A stretch of DNA of 64,000 bases from Nafulsella turpanensis ZLM-10. Its GTDB lineage: Bacteria; Bacteroidota; Bacteroidia; Cytophagales; Cyclobacteriaceae. Shown here piece after piece: positions 1-7,669 of this stretch (the first letter of the stretch is position 1; each line of letters begins with the position of its first letter). A program made the position numbers and the translations under genes. The notes under the pieces were generated by a model. It had not been told where the DNA came from and searched no databases. It was given only the letters and a program-made list of their open reading frames with translations. Where the stretch lies: NCBI RefSeq assembly GCF_000346615.1, contig NZ_ANNU01000006.1:124001-188000 (forward strand). Reading direction: 5' to 3'.

Positions 1-1
1 C

Positions 2-1123
2 CGTAATGGTGCTGCCGGCGGCGGCACCCGTATGCGCCAGGGCCTGGACCGGCACGAGGTGGAATCTCTGGCCAAAACCATGGAGGTAAAGTTTACGGTA
101 TCGGGTCCGGCCATTGGTGGCGCCAAGTCAGGTATTAATTTTAATCCGGCCGACCCTCGCAAGCAGGGTGTTCTTGAACGCTGGTACAAAGCGGTTATTC
201 CGCTCCTCAAAAACTATTATGGTACCGGCGGCGACCTCAATGTAGATGAGATTCATGAAGTAATTCCTATTACCGAAGATTACGGGCTCTGGCACCCTCA
301 GGAAGGTGTGGTTAACGGCCATTTTCAAGCAAGTGAGCCACAGAAGATTCAAAAAATAGGCCAGCTGCGCCAGGGAGTGAGCAAAGTTATTGAAGATGCA
401 AAATACAGCCCTGCCGTAGAAGAAAAATATACGGTAGCTGATATGATTACCGGTTTTGGTGTAGCGGAGTCGGTAAAACATTATTACCATTTATGGGGAG
501 GTGAGCTACAGCAGAAAAGAGCCATTATCCAGGGATGGGGCAATGTTGGCGCCTCTGCAGCCTATTATCTGGCCAAAATGGGGGTTAAAATTGTAGGTAT
601 TATCGACCGCGATGGGGGCCTTATTCGCCCCGAAGGAATTCCTTACGAGGAGGTGCGCTCGCTGTTTCTTAACCGGGAAAGAAATACGTTAAGGGCGGAA
701 GGACTTATTCCGTTTGAAGAAATCGATGCCCGCATCTGGGATGTGGAGGCCGAAATATTTATTCCGGCAGCTGCCTCGCGCCTGGTAAGCCAGCAGCAGA
801 TTGAACGTATGATAAAAGGAAAGCTGGAGGTGGTAAGCAGCGGGGCTAACGTACCTTTTAAAGATCAGGAAATCTTTTTTGGCCAAACCATGGAGTATAC
901 CGATGAAAGGGTAAGTATTATTCCTGACTTTATTGCTAATTGTGGCATGGCCCGGGTTTTTGCTTACCTCATGAGCGATGAGGTGGAGGTAACCGATGAA
1001 GCCATTTTCACCGACACCTCCGATATTATCCGTCAGGCCCTGGAGCAGGTTCATGAAATCAACTCCGATCGAAGGGGCCTGGCACAATCAGCCTTTGAAA
1101 TTGCCTTAAAGGAACTTGTATAA
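2..1123 (+). CDS. Glu/Leu/Phe/Val dehydrogenase, 5'-truncated by the window edge
   Basis: The NAD(P)-dependent amino-acid dehydrogenase family oxidatively deaminates glutamate or branched-chain amino acids to 2-oxo acids in the cytoplasm. The frame is open from base 2 (R-N-G-A-A-G-G-G-T-R before the first ATG at 32), so the true start lies upstream. Visible features are a glycine-rich substrate segment GGAKSG with the lysine expected to contact the substrate, a Rossmann dinucleotide loop GWGNVG about 170 residues after the first ATG, and the C-terminal PDFIANCG motif of the family. Substrate cannot be settled from sequence alone; the length beyond the edge (at least 374 residues) fits either glutamate or leucine dehydrogenase-like members. 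It is followed by about 280 bp before nhaD with no strong terminator hairpin. Confidence 0.9.
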   Translation, partial: RNGAAGGGTRMRQGLDRHEVESLAKTMEVKFTVSGPAIGGAKSGINFNPADPRKQGVLERWYKAVIPLLKNYYGTGGDLNVDEIHEVIPITEDYGLWHPQEGVVNGHFQASEPQKIQKIGQLRQGVSKVIEDAKYSPAVEEKYTVADMITGFGVAESVKHYYHLWGGELQQKRAIIQGWGNVGASAAYYLAKMGVKIVGIIDRDGGLIRPEGIPYEEVRSLFLNRERNTLRAEGLIPFEEIDARIWDVEAEIFIPAAASRLVSQQQIERMIKGKLEVVSSGANVPFKDQEIFFGQTMEYTDERVSIIPDFIANCGMARVFAYLMSDEVEVTDEAIFTDTSDIIRQALEQVHEINSDRRGLAQSAFEIALKELV

Positions 1124-1237
1124 GGACAATGTTATCATTTTAAAAGGGCTGTGTTAAGCCTGTATTAAATTTTTCCTGTTGTAGGGATTACCACATAATT
1201 CCGGTGGTGTGGAACTGCCGTTGAAATAAAATTTCGA

Positions 1238-1250
1238 TTAGTTTTACTAA
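1238..1250. promoter_or_regulatory. Small inverted repeat upstream of the nhaD-like gene
   Basis: TTAGT and ACTAA arms separated by TTT form a perfect short dyad in the AT-rich leader about 155 bp before the chosen nhaD start. It could be a protein-binding site, but 5-bp arms arise often by chance in AT-rich DNA. Confidence 0.2.
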
Positions 1251-1405
1251 AAAATTAATCTAATTCTTATTTTTAGGCCCATAGTTCCACTCTGCCACCA
1301 GTAAAAGGTGTTTAAACATTAAAAGCCTTGTGGGTATCACCATCCTACATGGACTTTTTTTTTGATGGGACCGCATTTATGGTCAGGTGTAGAAAGCAAT
1401 TGCCG

Positions 1406-2959
1406 ATGAAAAAATTTATTTCCTATATCAAACTGTTACTCATTACTCTTACCCTGCTCTCTGCAGGTAGTCTAAGTTCCTCTCCGGCATATGCCGGAAA
1501 CAACCCGACAGCCCTTGCTGTACAGGAAGCTCCCCAACACCCTGCCGAAGAGGAGGAGGAAGTGCATGCGGAGGAGGTGCATCCGGAAGAAGAAGCCCAT
1601 GAGGATGGCGAACACTCCATAGCCCAGGCACCCATCTGGATGGTAATTCCTTTTGTGCTTTTACTACTGATGATAGCCACCGGGCCTCTATTCTACGAGC
1701 ACTTCTGGCATAAAAATTATCCACTGATTGCAGTGGCCCTGGCAGCCATTGTGGTGCTTTACTATATCTTTTACCTCCTCAATGTAGCCAGCGTAATTCA
1801 CGCGCTCTTCGAGTACATTCAGTTTATTGCCCTACTGGCCTCTCTCTATATTGCCTCCGGAGGTATACTCATTAATGTTGACAAAAAAGCGGCCCCCGCC
1901 ACCAACGTTGGTTTGCTGTTGATCGGTTCGGTACTGGCAAACCTTATTGGTACCACCGGTGCCTCTATGCTCCTGATTCGTCCTTTCATCCGGCTGAACC
2001 GGGGCCGCATAAAAGCTTACCACATTGTCTTTTTCATCTTTATGGTGAGCAATGTAGGTGGTTCTTTAACGCCAATCGGAGACCCGCCACTCTTCCTGGG
2101 CTTTCTTAAAGGCATTCCATTCTTCTGGACCTTGGAGCATAACTTTTTGCCATGGCTACTCGCGCTGGCCATACTGGCAGTAATGTTTTACTTTGTCGAT
2201 AAGCGGAACAAGGAAGGTCTTGATGAGGCGGAAAGCGAACAACCGGAGCATTCAAATAAAATCACCATTATCGGGACCCGAAATTTCGGGTGGCTGGCCA
2301 TTATTATTGTGGCGGTGTTTATCGACCCCAACGTTTTTCCTGAGTATGTGCCCGGCATCCATTATCATGGGCAGGTCTTTTCCTACATTCGCGAAATAAT
2401 AATGTTTTCGGTGGCTTACCTTTCCTACCGCTTTGCAAGCAAGGAAGCACTTTCCTCCAATGACTTTAACTTTGAGCCCATCCGGGAAGTAGCGTTTATC
2501 TTCATCGGTATTTTTGGTACCATGATGCCCGCCCTGGAGCTGGTAGGAAATTTCGCCCAATCGGAAGAGGGTGCTGCTCTTATAGGCCCCAATACCCTCT
2601 ACTGGGGAACGGGAACGCTCTCTGCTTTTCTTGATAACGCCCCTACTTACCTGAACTTCCTGGCCGCGGCCATGGCCTCTAAAGGCGCCGAACTTACCAA
2701 TATGCAGGAGGTTATTGCCTTTGCCCGTGGCGCCTATCCTGATTCGGTGCTGGAACTGAAAGCTATTTCCGTTGCCGCAGTGTTCTTCGGTGCCATGACT
2801 TATATTGGTAACGGACCAAACTTTATGGTGAAGTCTATTGCGGAGCAGATTGGTATTAAAATGCCTTCTTTCTTTGGGTATCTAATCCGCTATTCTGTTC
2901 CTTTCCTGCTCCCGATTCTTGTAATTACCTGGCTGGTCTTTTTTGCCTTTGTAAATTAA
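1406..2959 (+). CDS. nhaD: NhaD-type Na+/H+ antiporter
   Basis: Integral membrane antiporter of the ArsB/NhaD ion-transporter superfamily, expected to expel Na+ in exchange for protons. I chose the ATG at 1406 (MKKFISYIK...) over the ATG at 1328, because the former starts a clean signal peptide with AYAG near its end, whereas the latter adds a polar, Cys-containing extension. After the signal there is a 40-residue Glu/His-rich segment, then around a dozen hydrophobic helices. NhaD-like sequence includes GSLTPIGDPP and FLDNAPTYLNF, the two half-motifs characteristic of the superfamily. Length is 517 residues from this start. A strong hairpin follows the stop. The acidic His-rich lead segment is extracytoplasmic by prediction and may sense or bind cations; that is inference. 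Confidence 0.88.
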   Translation: MKKFISYIKLLLITLTLLSAGSLSSSPAYAGNNPTALAVQEAPQHPAEEEEEVHAEEVHPEEEAHEDGEHSIAQAPIWMVIPFVLLLLMIATGPLFYEHFWHKNYPLIAVALAAIVVLYYIFYLLNVASVIHALFEYIQFIALLASLYIASGGILINVDKKAAPATNVGLLLIGSVLANLIGTTGASMLLIRPFIRLNRGRIKAYHIVFFIFMVSNVGGSLTPIGDPPLFLGFLKGIPFFWTLEHNFLPWLLALAILAVMFYFVDKRNKEGLDEAESEQPEHSNKITIIGTRNFGWLAIIIVAVFIDPNVFPEYVPGIHYHGQVFSYIREIIMFSVAYLSYRFASKEALSSNDFNFEPIREVAFIFIGIFGTMMPALELVGNFAQSEEGAALIGPNTLYWGTGTLSAFLDNAPTYLNFLAAAMASKGAELTNMQEVIAFARGAYPDSVLELKAISVAAVFFGAMTYIGNGPNFMVKSIAEQIGIKMPSFFGYLIRYSVPFLLPILVITWLVFFAFVN

Positions 2960-2965
2960 AAAGCT

Positions 2966-3000
2966 TCCGGCAGAAGGCTCTTCCTTCTGCCGGATTTATA
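2966..3000 (+). terminator. Rho-independent-like terminator after nhaD
   Basis: A perfect 12-bp stem (TCCGGCAGAAGG with CCTTCTGCCGGA) and 5-nt loop start 7 bp after the nhaD stop and are followed by TTTAT. The U-tract is short, but the stem is the strongest in this part of the window. Confidence 0.75.
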
Positions 3001-3058
3001 CCTTCTATAGCCCATCTCCAGCAGTTAGCGAACTTTAATCAAAAACATGTCGTTACAA

Positions 3059-3084
3059 TAAGTGTATATACAAGTAAATACTTA
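3059..3084. promoter_or_regulatory. Candidate MarR operator overlapping the regulator's own start
   Basis: A 10-bp palindrome TGTATATACA (3063-3072) lies within a larger dyad with arms TAAGT and ACTTA, directly before the ATG of the MarR gene. The block also contains a direct repeat, AAGTGTATATAC then AAGTAAATAC. MarR proteins commonly bind such AT-rich palindromes in their own promoters, so autorepression of this gene and the pirin behind it is a reasonable inference. Confidence 0.45.
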
Positions 3085-3548
3085 TGCGACTGGAAGAAGA
3101 AATTCAGCAGGAAAGCTTTGAGTCGGAACATCATAAACTGATGGTCAATCTTCTTTATACCGGTAACTGGGTAGCGGCCCTGAATAAGAAGTTCCTGAAG
3201 CCATTCGGACTATCGCCGGAGCAATATAACCTGCTCAGAATTTTAAGAGGAATGAAGGGAGCCCCTGTAACCGTTGCTACCTTAAATGAGCGAATGCTCG
3301 ATAAAATGTCGAATGTGAGCCGCCTGGTAGAGAAACTTCGTCTCAAAAAGCTGGTCGAAAGGCAGGAAAGCAGCGAAGATCGCCGGCAGGTTCATGTTTC
3401 TATCACCGAAACAGGGCTGGCGCTACTAAAAAAGACCGACCAGATGATGCCAGATTTAATTCGCCGCTTTCAATCGCTCGATGAGCAGCAGGCAAAGGAA
3501 TTAAACGCTCTCCTGGATCAGTGCAGAAACAACAACCGAAAAATTTAA
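3084..3548 (+). CDS. MarR family transcriptional regulator
   Basis: A 154-residue winged-helix regulator of MarR length. The core runs from about residue 40 (SPEQYNLLRILRG) through a recognition-helix region (LNERMLDKMSNVSRLVEKL) to the wing, RQESSEDRRQVHVSITETG, where the D-R-R motif is typical of MarR wings. The C-terminal helix would dimerise. MarR proteins usually repress neighbouring genes until a small phenolic or oxidant ligand, or a thiol modification, releases them; there is no obvious conserved cysteine here. The pirin gene begins 10 bp after the stop, so the two are probably one operon controlled from the palindrome overlapping the start codon. Confidence 0.9.
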   Translation: MRLEEEIQQESFESEHHKLMVNLLYTGNWVAALNKKFLKPFGLSPEQYNLLRILRGMKGAPVTVATLNERMLDKMSNVSRLVEKLRLKKLVERQESSEDRRQVHVSITETGLALLKKTDQMMPDLIRRFQSLDEQQAKELNALLDQCRNNNRKI

Positions 3549-3558
3549 AATACGATAC

Positions 3559-4278
3559 ATGAAGACCACATTCCATAAAGCCGACAGCCGTGGCTTCGCC
3601 AATCATGGCTGGCTTAAATCGCACCACACTTTTAGCTTCGCAGGTTACTATGATCCTGAAAGAATCAATTTCGGGATGTTAAGAGTATTAAATGATGACT
3701 GGGTGGCACCCGGCAGAGGTTTTGGCGAACATCCGCACGATAACATGGAAATTGTGTCCATTCCGCTTCAGGGAACCCTTGCTCATTCCGATAGTGAAGG
3801 TAATGCGCATCCTATCAAAACCAACGATGTACAAATTATGTCGGCAGGTACGGGCCTTACTCATTCGGAATTTAACCATTCGAAGGAGGAACCGGTGAGC
3901 TTTCTGCAGATATGGGTATTTCCGAAGGAGCGAAACATCAAGCCCCGCTACGATCAGAAAACCTTCGACCCCGCCAGCCGACTGAATAACTGGCAAACAG
4001 TTGTTTCGCCGGAGAAAGACAGTAAGGAAGCGCTATGGATTAACCAGGATGCCTGGTTCTCTCTTAGTACACTGGAGGCAGGAAAAGAGCTTCCGTATCA
4101 GCTCCACGGCCAGCAGCAGGGGGTTTACTTATTCGTGCTCAGTGGTACAGTAGAGGTGGCAAACCAACGCCTTGGGCAGCGTGACGCCATTGGCATTAGC
4201 GAAACCGATGCGATTACCGTAAAAGCAACCGAAAACAGTGAGCTACTCCTGATAGAAGTGCCTATGCACAGTCGCTAA
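3559..4278 (+). CDS. Pirin family protein (YhhW-like bicupin)
   Basis: A 239-residue bicupin of the pirin family. The N-terminal cupin carries the metal-site pattern H-P-H-D-N-M-E with later G-T-G-L-T-H-S-E-F-N, matching the His-His-His-Glu iron-binding set of pirins; YhhW-type members have quercetin 2,3-dioxygenase activity in vitro. The second half (LHGQQQGVYLFVLSG) is the degenerate C-terminal cupin. It sits 10 bp behind a MarR gene, an arrangement common for pirins and suggesting induction by redox or aromatic compounds. Its physiological substrate cannot be read from sequence. Confidence 0.9.
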   Translation: MKTTFHKADSRGFANHGWLKSHHTFSFAGYYDPERINFGMLRVLNDDWVAPGRGFGEHPHDNMEIVSIPLQGTLAHSDSEGNAHPIKTNDVQIMSAGTGLTHSEFNHSKEEPVSFLQIWVFPKERNIKPRYDQKTFDPASRLNNWQTVVSPEKDSKEALWINQDAWFSLSTLEAGKELPYQLHGQQQGVYLFVLSGTVEVANQRLGQRDAIGISETDAITVKATENSELLLIEVPMHSR

Positions 4279-4325
4279 GCCATAGTGATAAGAGCTGCTA
4301 AACAGTTGGAGTAAAAGAATATAAA

Positions 4326-4355
4326 AAAAGCCTGTTTCTCACGAAACAGGCTTTT
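4326..4355. terminator. Terminator after pirin, symmetrical
   Basis: A perfect 13-bp stem, AAAAGCCTGTTTC with GAAACAGGCTTTT around a TCAC loop, flanked by A and T runs on the two sides, so it could stop transcription from either direction. It is about 50 bp after the pirin stop. Confidence 0.85.
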
Positions 4356-4703
4356 CTTCTGGAAGGGTTGAAGAGAGAGAGGGTATGTCTTTATATTGCC
4401 TTACCAATTAATCCACACCCGGTAACCCTTTTACTATTGCCATACTTTACACATTAATACGCGCCAGCGCAAAAAGGTAAGCGGTCTAATCTGTTTTTTA
4501 TCAAAAACCTCCTTTTAAAGCTCATGGAACAGGATAAAGTAAGCTCCAGTATCCGGGTCATAGAATCCTGTACCATGCCAGCAGGCGAGTCCTCTTACAC
4601 TAAAGGAACCGCTTTAGCTCTGATATACAAAAGCCTGCTTTTTTTTATTCCTTTCAGTAGAAAGCAGCACTTCCTACTCCTCAAAACATGGTGCAAAAAG
4701 CAC
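4356..4703. other. Intergenic region without a supported gene
   Basis: Convergent gap between the pirin terminator and the aspartokinase stop. It contains a short GA run (about 4370-4381) and a 66-codon open frame (4524-4724) that looks non-coding. Minus-strand sequence just after the aspartokinase stop has a loose hairpin with CTGCTTT and AAAGCAG arms around 4630-4670 that might end that transcript. Nothing else is seen. Confidence 0.4.
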
Positions 4704-6029
4704 TTATTGCTGGTCGCCGAATAAATTATCATGCAGGCTATTAAGGGCCTCGTTTTTAAATTGCGCATCAATGAGGATAGAAACATTATGCTTGCTTCCT
4801 CCATAACTAATCATGCGCAGGGGAACGTGGTGCAGTGATTCGAGGGCCCTGGTAACAATCCCTCTCTGCTCGGCCAGCTGATAGCCAACCAGGCAAATAA
4901 TAGCCTGGTTCTTATCTACCTCCACCTGGCCCAATTCACTCAGGTCTGATACAATCTGGCCCAGGTGAGAATTATCGTCGATGGTAAGCGACACGGCCAC
5001 TTCGGAGGTGGTAATCATATCAATGGGTGTGCGATAGCGCTCAAACACTTCAAAAACATTCCTCAGGAAGCCATAAGCCATAAGCATACGACCGCTCTTT
5101 ATTTTGATAGCCGTAATACCATCCTTCGCGGCAATAGCTCTTACCCCGGAGCTTTCTGTTTCAGTCCCGATGAGGGTACCTTCCGCTTCGGGCTCCATGG
5201 TATTGAGCAAACGAACCGGGACATTGTATTTTTGCGCAGGCAAAATACTGGAAGGGTGCAGGATTTTAGCACCAAAGTAAGCCAGCTCCGCGGCCTCATC
5301 GAACGACAGTCTGGCAATAGGATGGGTATTTTTAACAATCCGCGGATCATTATTATGCATACCGCTGATGTCGGTCCAGATTTGCACCTCTTCTGCATGC
5401 AGCACACCGCCAATCAGGGAAGCGGAATAGTCGCTCCCACCGCGTCTGAGGTTATCGACATGCCCCAGGTGATTTCGGCAAATAAAGCCCTGCGTAATAA
5501 ATACCTTTTTATCCTTAAAACTGCTCAACTGCTCACGCAGGCCTTCCTGTATTTTATCTAATACCGGCTCTTTATGGTCGTCTATCACCATAAAATCGAG
5601 GGCGGGTAAAAAAACAGCATTGATTTGCTGCTCCTGCAAGTACAGGTGAAACAGCCTGGTGGAGAGCAGTTCGCCCTGGGCCAGGACTTCCTTCTCCTCC
5701 AGGGTGGTAAAGCCTACTTTGCGCAGGTTCTTCAGGAAGTTGAAGTGCTCCTCCAGTACCTCCTCAGCCTGCTTTCGCTCCTCTGCCTGCGTCAGAAGGT
5801 TACGTACAAATTCTTTGTACTGTCCATACAGGTCATCTATGGCAATAGCAGCTTTCTGCTCTTCTCCGGCACGTAAATGCTCGCTAATGCGCACGAGGGT
5901 GTTGGTGGTGCCGGATACAGCAGAGAGCACCACGATTTTTGTCCCGGCTTCCCGGCTTATCAGCCTTGCCACATGCTGCATTCGTTCGGGAGTACCTACA
6001 GAGGTTCCTCCAAATTTGAGGACTTTCAT
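4704..6029 (-). CDS. lysC: Aspartate kinase
   Basis: Monofunctional aspartokinase of 441 residues, phosphorylating aspartate in the first step of Lys/Thr/Met synthesis (and diaminopimelate for peptidoglycan). The N-terminus has the nucleotide-binding KFGGTSVG motif; the middle has the aspartate-site segment RGGSDYSASLIGG; and two C-terminal ACT-like regions follow from about residue 300 (AIKIKSGRM, then VDKNQAIICLVG), the usual site of feedback inhibition. There is no homoserine dehydrogenase domain. Three heptad units (6031-6051) end one base before the ATG. No Shine-Dalgarno is visible. Confidence 0.95.
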   Translation of the reverse strand: MKVLKFGGTSVGTPERMQHVARLISREAGTKIVVLSAVSGTTNTLVRISEHLRAGEEQKAAIAIDDLYGQYKEFVRNLLTQAEERKQAEEVLEEHFNFLKNLRKVGFTTLEEKEVLAQGELLSTRLFHLYLQEQQINAVFLPALDFMVIDDHKEPVLDKIQEGLREQLSSFKDKKVFITQGFICRNHLGHVDNLRRGGSDYSASLIGGVLHAEEVQIWTDISGMHNNDPRIVKNTHPIARLSFDEAAELAYFGAKILHPSSILPAQKYNVPVRLLNTMEPEAEGTLIGTETESSGVRAIAAKDGITAIKIKSGRMLMAYGFLRNVFEVFERYRTPIDMITTSEVAVSLTIDDNSHLGQIVSDLSELGQVEVDKNQAIICLVGYQLAEQRGIVTRALESLHHVPLRMISYGGSKHNVSILIDAQFKNEALNSLHDNLFGDQQ

Positions 6030-6030
6030 A

Positions 6031-6051
6031 TGTTTTTAGTCTTTAGTCTTG
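6031..6051 (-). repeat. Short heptad tract abutting the lysC start
   Basis: Read on the minus strand, three consecutive 7-bp units (CAAGACT, AAAGACT, AAAAACA) end one base before the aspartokinase ATG. They match the NNRGAYN consensus of the longer tracts at 25.7-26.0 kb and 61.1 kb, with one relaxed position in the last unit. With only three units chance is possible. Confidence 0.4.
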
Positions 6052-6149
6052 GGAAGAAACTGAAAATCAGGTTTCTTTTTAGTCTGCTCCTTTTCCCTTC
6101 TGAATAAAACGAGGAAGGGGATTCTTCTACAACATTTAGAAACTAGCGG

Positions 6150-6644
6150 TTACTGTCTTATTTTTTGCTGCATTCCCAGCATTTTAATGGCTGTAATGGC
6201 TGCTTCATCTCCTTTATTGCCATGCTTGCCACCTGCCCGGTCGAGTGCCTGCTGGAGGGTATTAGGAGTAAGCACGCCAAAAATTACTGGCTTGTTAAAG
6301 TCGAGGCTTACACGGGTTAAGCCATGCGCTACCGCATTGCAAATAAAATCGAAGTGCTTGGTTTCTCCCTGTATAACACACCCCAGGCATATAACCGCAT
6401 CAATTTCCGGCTGTTGCGCCATCCATTGTGCTCCCAGGCTTAGCTCATAGCTGCCGGGAACTGTTTCGCTGATAATATTTTCTTCGCGGGCTCCATGTTC
6501 TTTCAGCGTTTCTACAACGCCGTTATATAAGGACTCGGTTACCTGCTCATTCCATTCCGATACGACTATGGCAAATTTCTTATGAGCAATGTTAATAAGG
6601 TTTTTATTGCTGTGGTCGCTCAGGTTTTTAATTGTGCTGGCCAT
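6150..6644 (-). CDS. ribH: 6,7-dimethyl-8-ribityllumazine synthase
   Basis: The penultimate enzyme of riboflavin synthesis: condenses 5-amino-6-ribitylamino-uracil with 3,4-dihydroxy-2-butanone 4-phosphate and forms icosahedral or pentameric assemblies. At 164 residues it is of normal length. Visible family segments are F-A-I-V-V-S-E-W-N near residue 26 (aromatic Trp stacks on the pyrimidine), the VPGSYELS segment, VICLGCVIQGETKHFDF containing the catalytic His region, and PVIFGVLTP. The TPR gene lies upstream on the same strand, but a terminator hairpin separates them, so ribH probably has its own promoter in 6645-6837. No FMN riboswitch fold is recognised there. Confidence 0.96.
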   Translation of the reverse strand: MASTIKNLSDHSNKNLINIAHKKFAIVVSEWNEQVTESLYNGVVETLKEHGAREENIISETVPGSYELSLGAQWMAQQPEIDAVICLGCVIQGETKHFDFICNAVAHGLTRVSLDFNKPVIFGVLTPNTLQQALDRAGGKHGNKGDEAAITAIKMLGMQQKIRQ

Positions 6645-6837
6645 ATGATTGTGTTAATGGGTTTATACGCTATTGTTCTCACCTGCTTTCGGCAGATGTA
6701 TTAGAAGCATTTCTTTAGGTATATCAATATATACTTCGCCTCCATAAGTGGTGGAGATTTACCTCCTGCTGCTCCTTTTACGCTTATCGCAGCGTCCCCT
6801 GAGGGTAAAGCCCACTGCTTCAAAGGCATAAAATAAA

Positions 6838-6869
6838 AAAGGGATAAAGCATCTCAACTTTATCCCTTT
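6838..6869 (-). terminator. Terminator after the TPR gene
   Basis: A perfect stem, AAAGGGATAAAG with CTTTATCCCTTT, followed on the minus strand by a T-run. It lies about 25 bp past the TPR stop and before ribH. Confidence 0.8.
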
Positions 6870-6893
6870 ATACATTCGTATTCCTTTCAGGTA

Positions 6894-7607
6894 TTAGTTT
6901 GATGCCATTGCTTCCAGCCTTGCCTTCTGTTTTCGGGCATTCTCGTACTCATTGGCACCTACGTATTTTTCTGTTATTTCTGTATAACGGCTCAATGCAG
7001 CCTCCAAATTACCGGCAAGCTCATAGGCAAAGCCTGCCTGTGAGAGGTAAAGTGGTGTAAAGAACTCGTTTGGCTTGTAATTAGCCGCTTTATCGTAGAA
7101 CTCGGCAGCAGTGGCATAATCCTCCAGCTCCATATAAGCATCGCCGATAAGGGCATAAGCACGGGCCTGCACCAATAGGTCATCGGAGCTGAACTCCTGC
7201 AAATGCTCAATGGCTTCATTAAACTCACCCTGTTTCAGGTAAGCAACACCGGCATAGTAATGCGCCAGGTTGGCGGCATCTGTCCCGCTGTAGTCATCGA
7301 TAATTTCCAGAAAGCCGGGATAATTACCGTCGCCATTGAGGGCCTGGTTAAGGCTGTCGGCTTCAAAGTAATAGATAGCCTGGAACATATTTGTCTGGGC
7401 CTCCTGGTTCTGGTTGTTCATATAGGTTTTATAGGCAAAGAAACCTGCCACGATTAAAACCAATACTCCGCCAATACCAAATACCAGCTTCTTATTCTTT
7501 TCCAGAAAATCTTCTGTTCTGCTTAAACGCTCCGCCAGTGCCTCCGGATTTTCCAACAGCTCGTTACCGCCTTTAGCGTTTTGAGTCTTCTTTTGTTTTA
7601 CTGCCAT
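6894..7607 (-). CDS. Membrane-anchored tetratricopeptide repeat protein
   Basis: A 237-residue protein with a charged cytoplasmic N-terminus (about 40 residues), one hydrophobic helix (LVFGIGGVLVLIVAGFFAYK, about residues 40-60), and at least three TPR-like helix pairs, for example AHYYAGVAYLKQGEFNEAIEHL, ALIGDAYMELEDYATAAEFYDKA and AGFAYELAGNLEAALSRYTEI written here only as landmarks. The architecture recalls YfgM, an inner-membrane protein that works near the SecYEG/PpiD chaperone network, but the similarity is structural. In Bacteroidota this gene commonly precedes ribH, as it does here. Role beyond protein-protein interaction is not known. Confidence 0.85.
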   Translation of the reverse strand: MAVKQKKTQNAKGGNELLENPEALAERLSRTEDFLEKNKKLVFGIGGVLVLIVAGFFAYKTYMNNQNQEAQTNMFQAIYYFEADSLNQALNGDGNYPGFLEIIDDYSGTDAANLAHYYAGVAYLKQGEFNEAIEHLQEFSSDDLLVQARAYALIGDAYMELEDYATAAEFYDKAANYKPNEFFTPLYLSQAGFAYELAGNLEAALSRYTEITEKYVGANEYENARKQKARLEAMASN

Positions 7608-7669
7608 TATACAATATTTAAGGCTGCAAATCTATGCAATTATTGAAATAAATAATAGCCTTTCTCAGA

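Noticed and set aside
4524-4724. 66-codon plus-strand frame
   Set aside because: Overlaps the end of lysC, no recognisable domain, composition typical of non-coding antisense; no supporting signal.
6645-6837. FMN riboswitch before ribH
   Set aside because: Expected conserved multi-hairpin core is not seen; only a small dyad (GTATAT / ATATAC near 6719).
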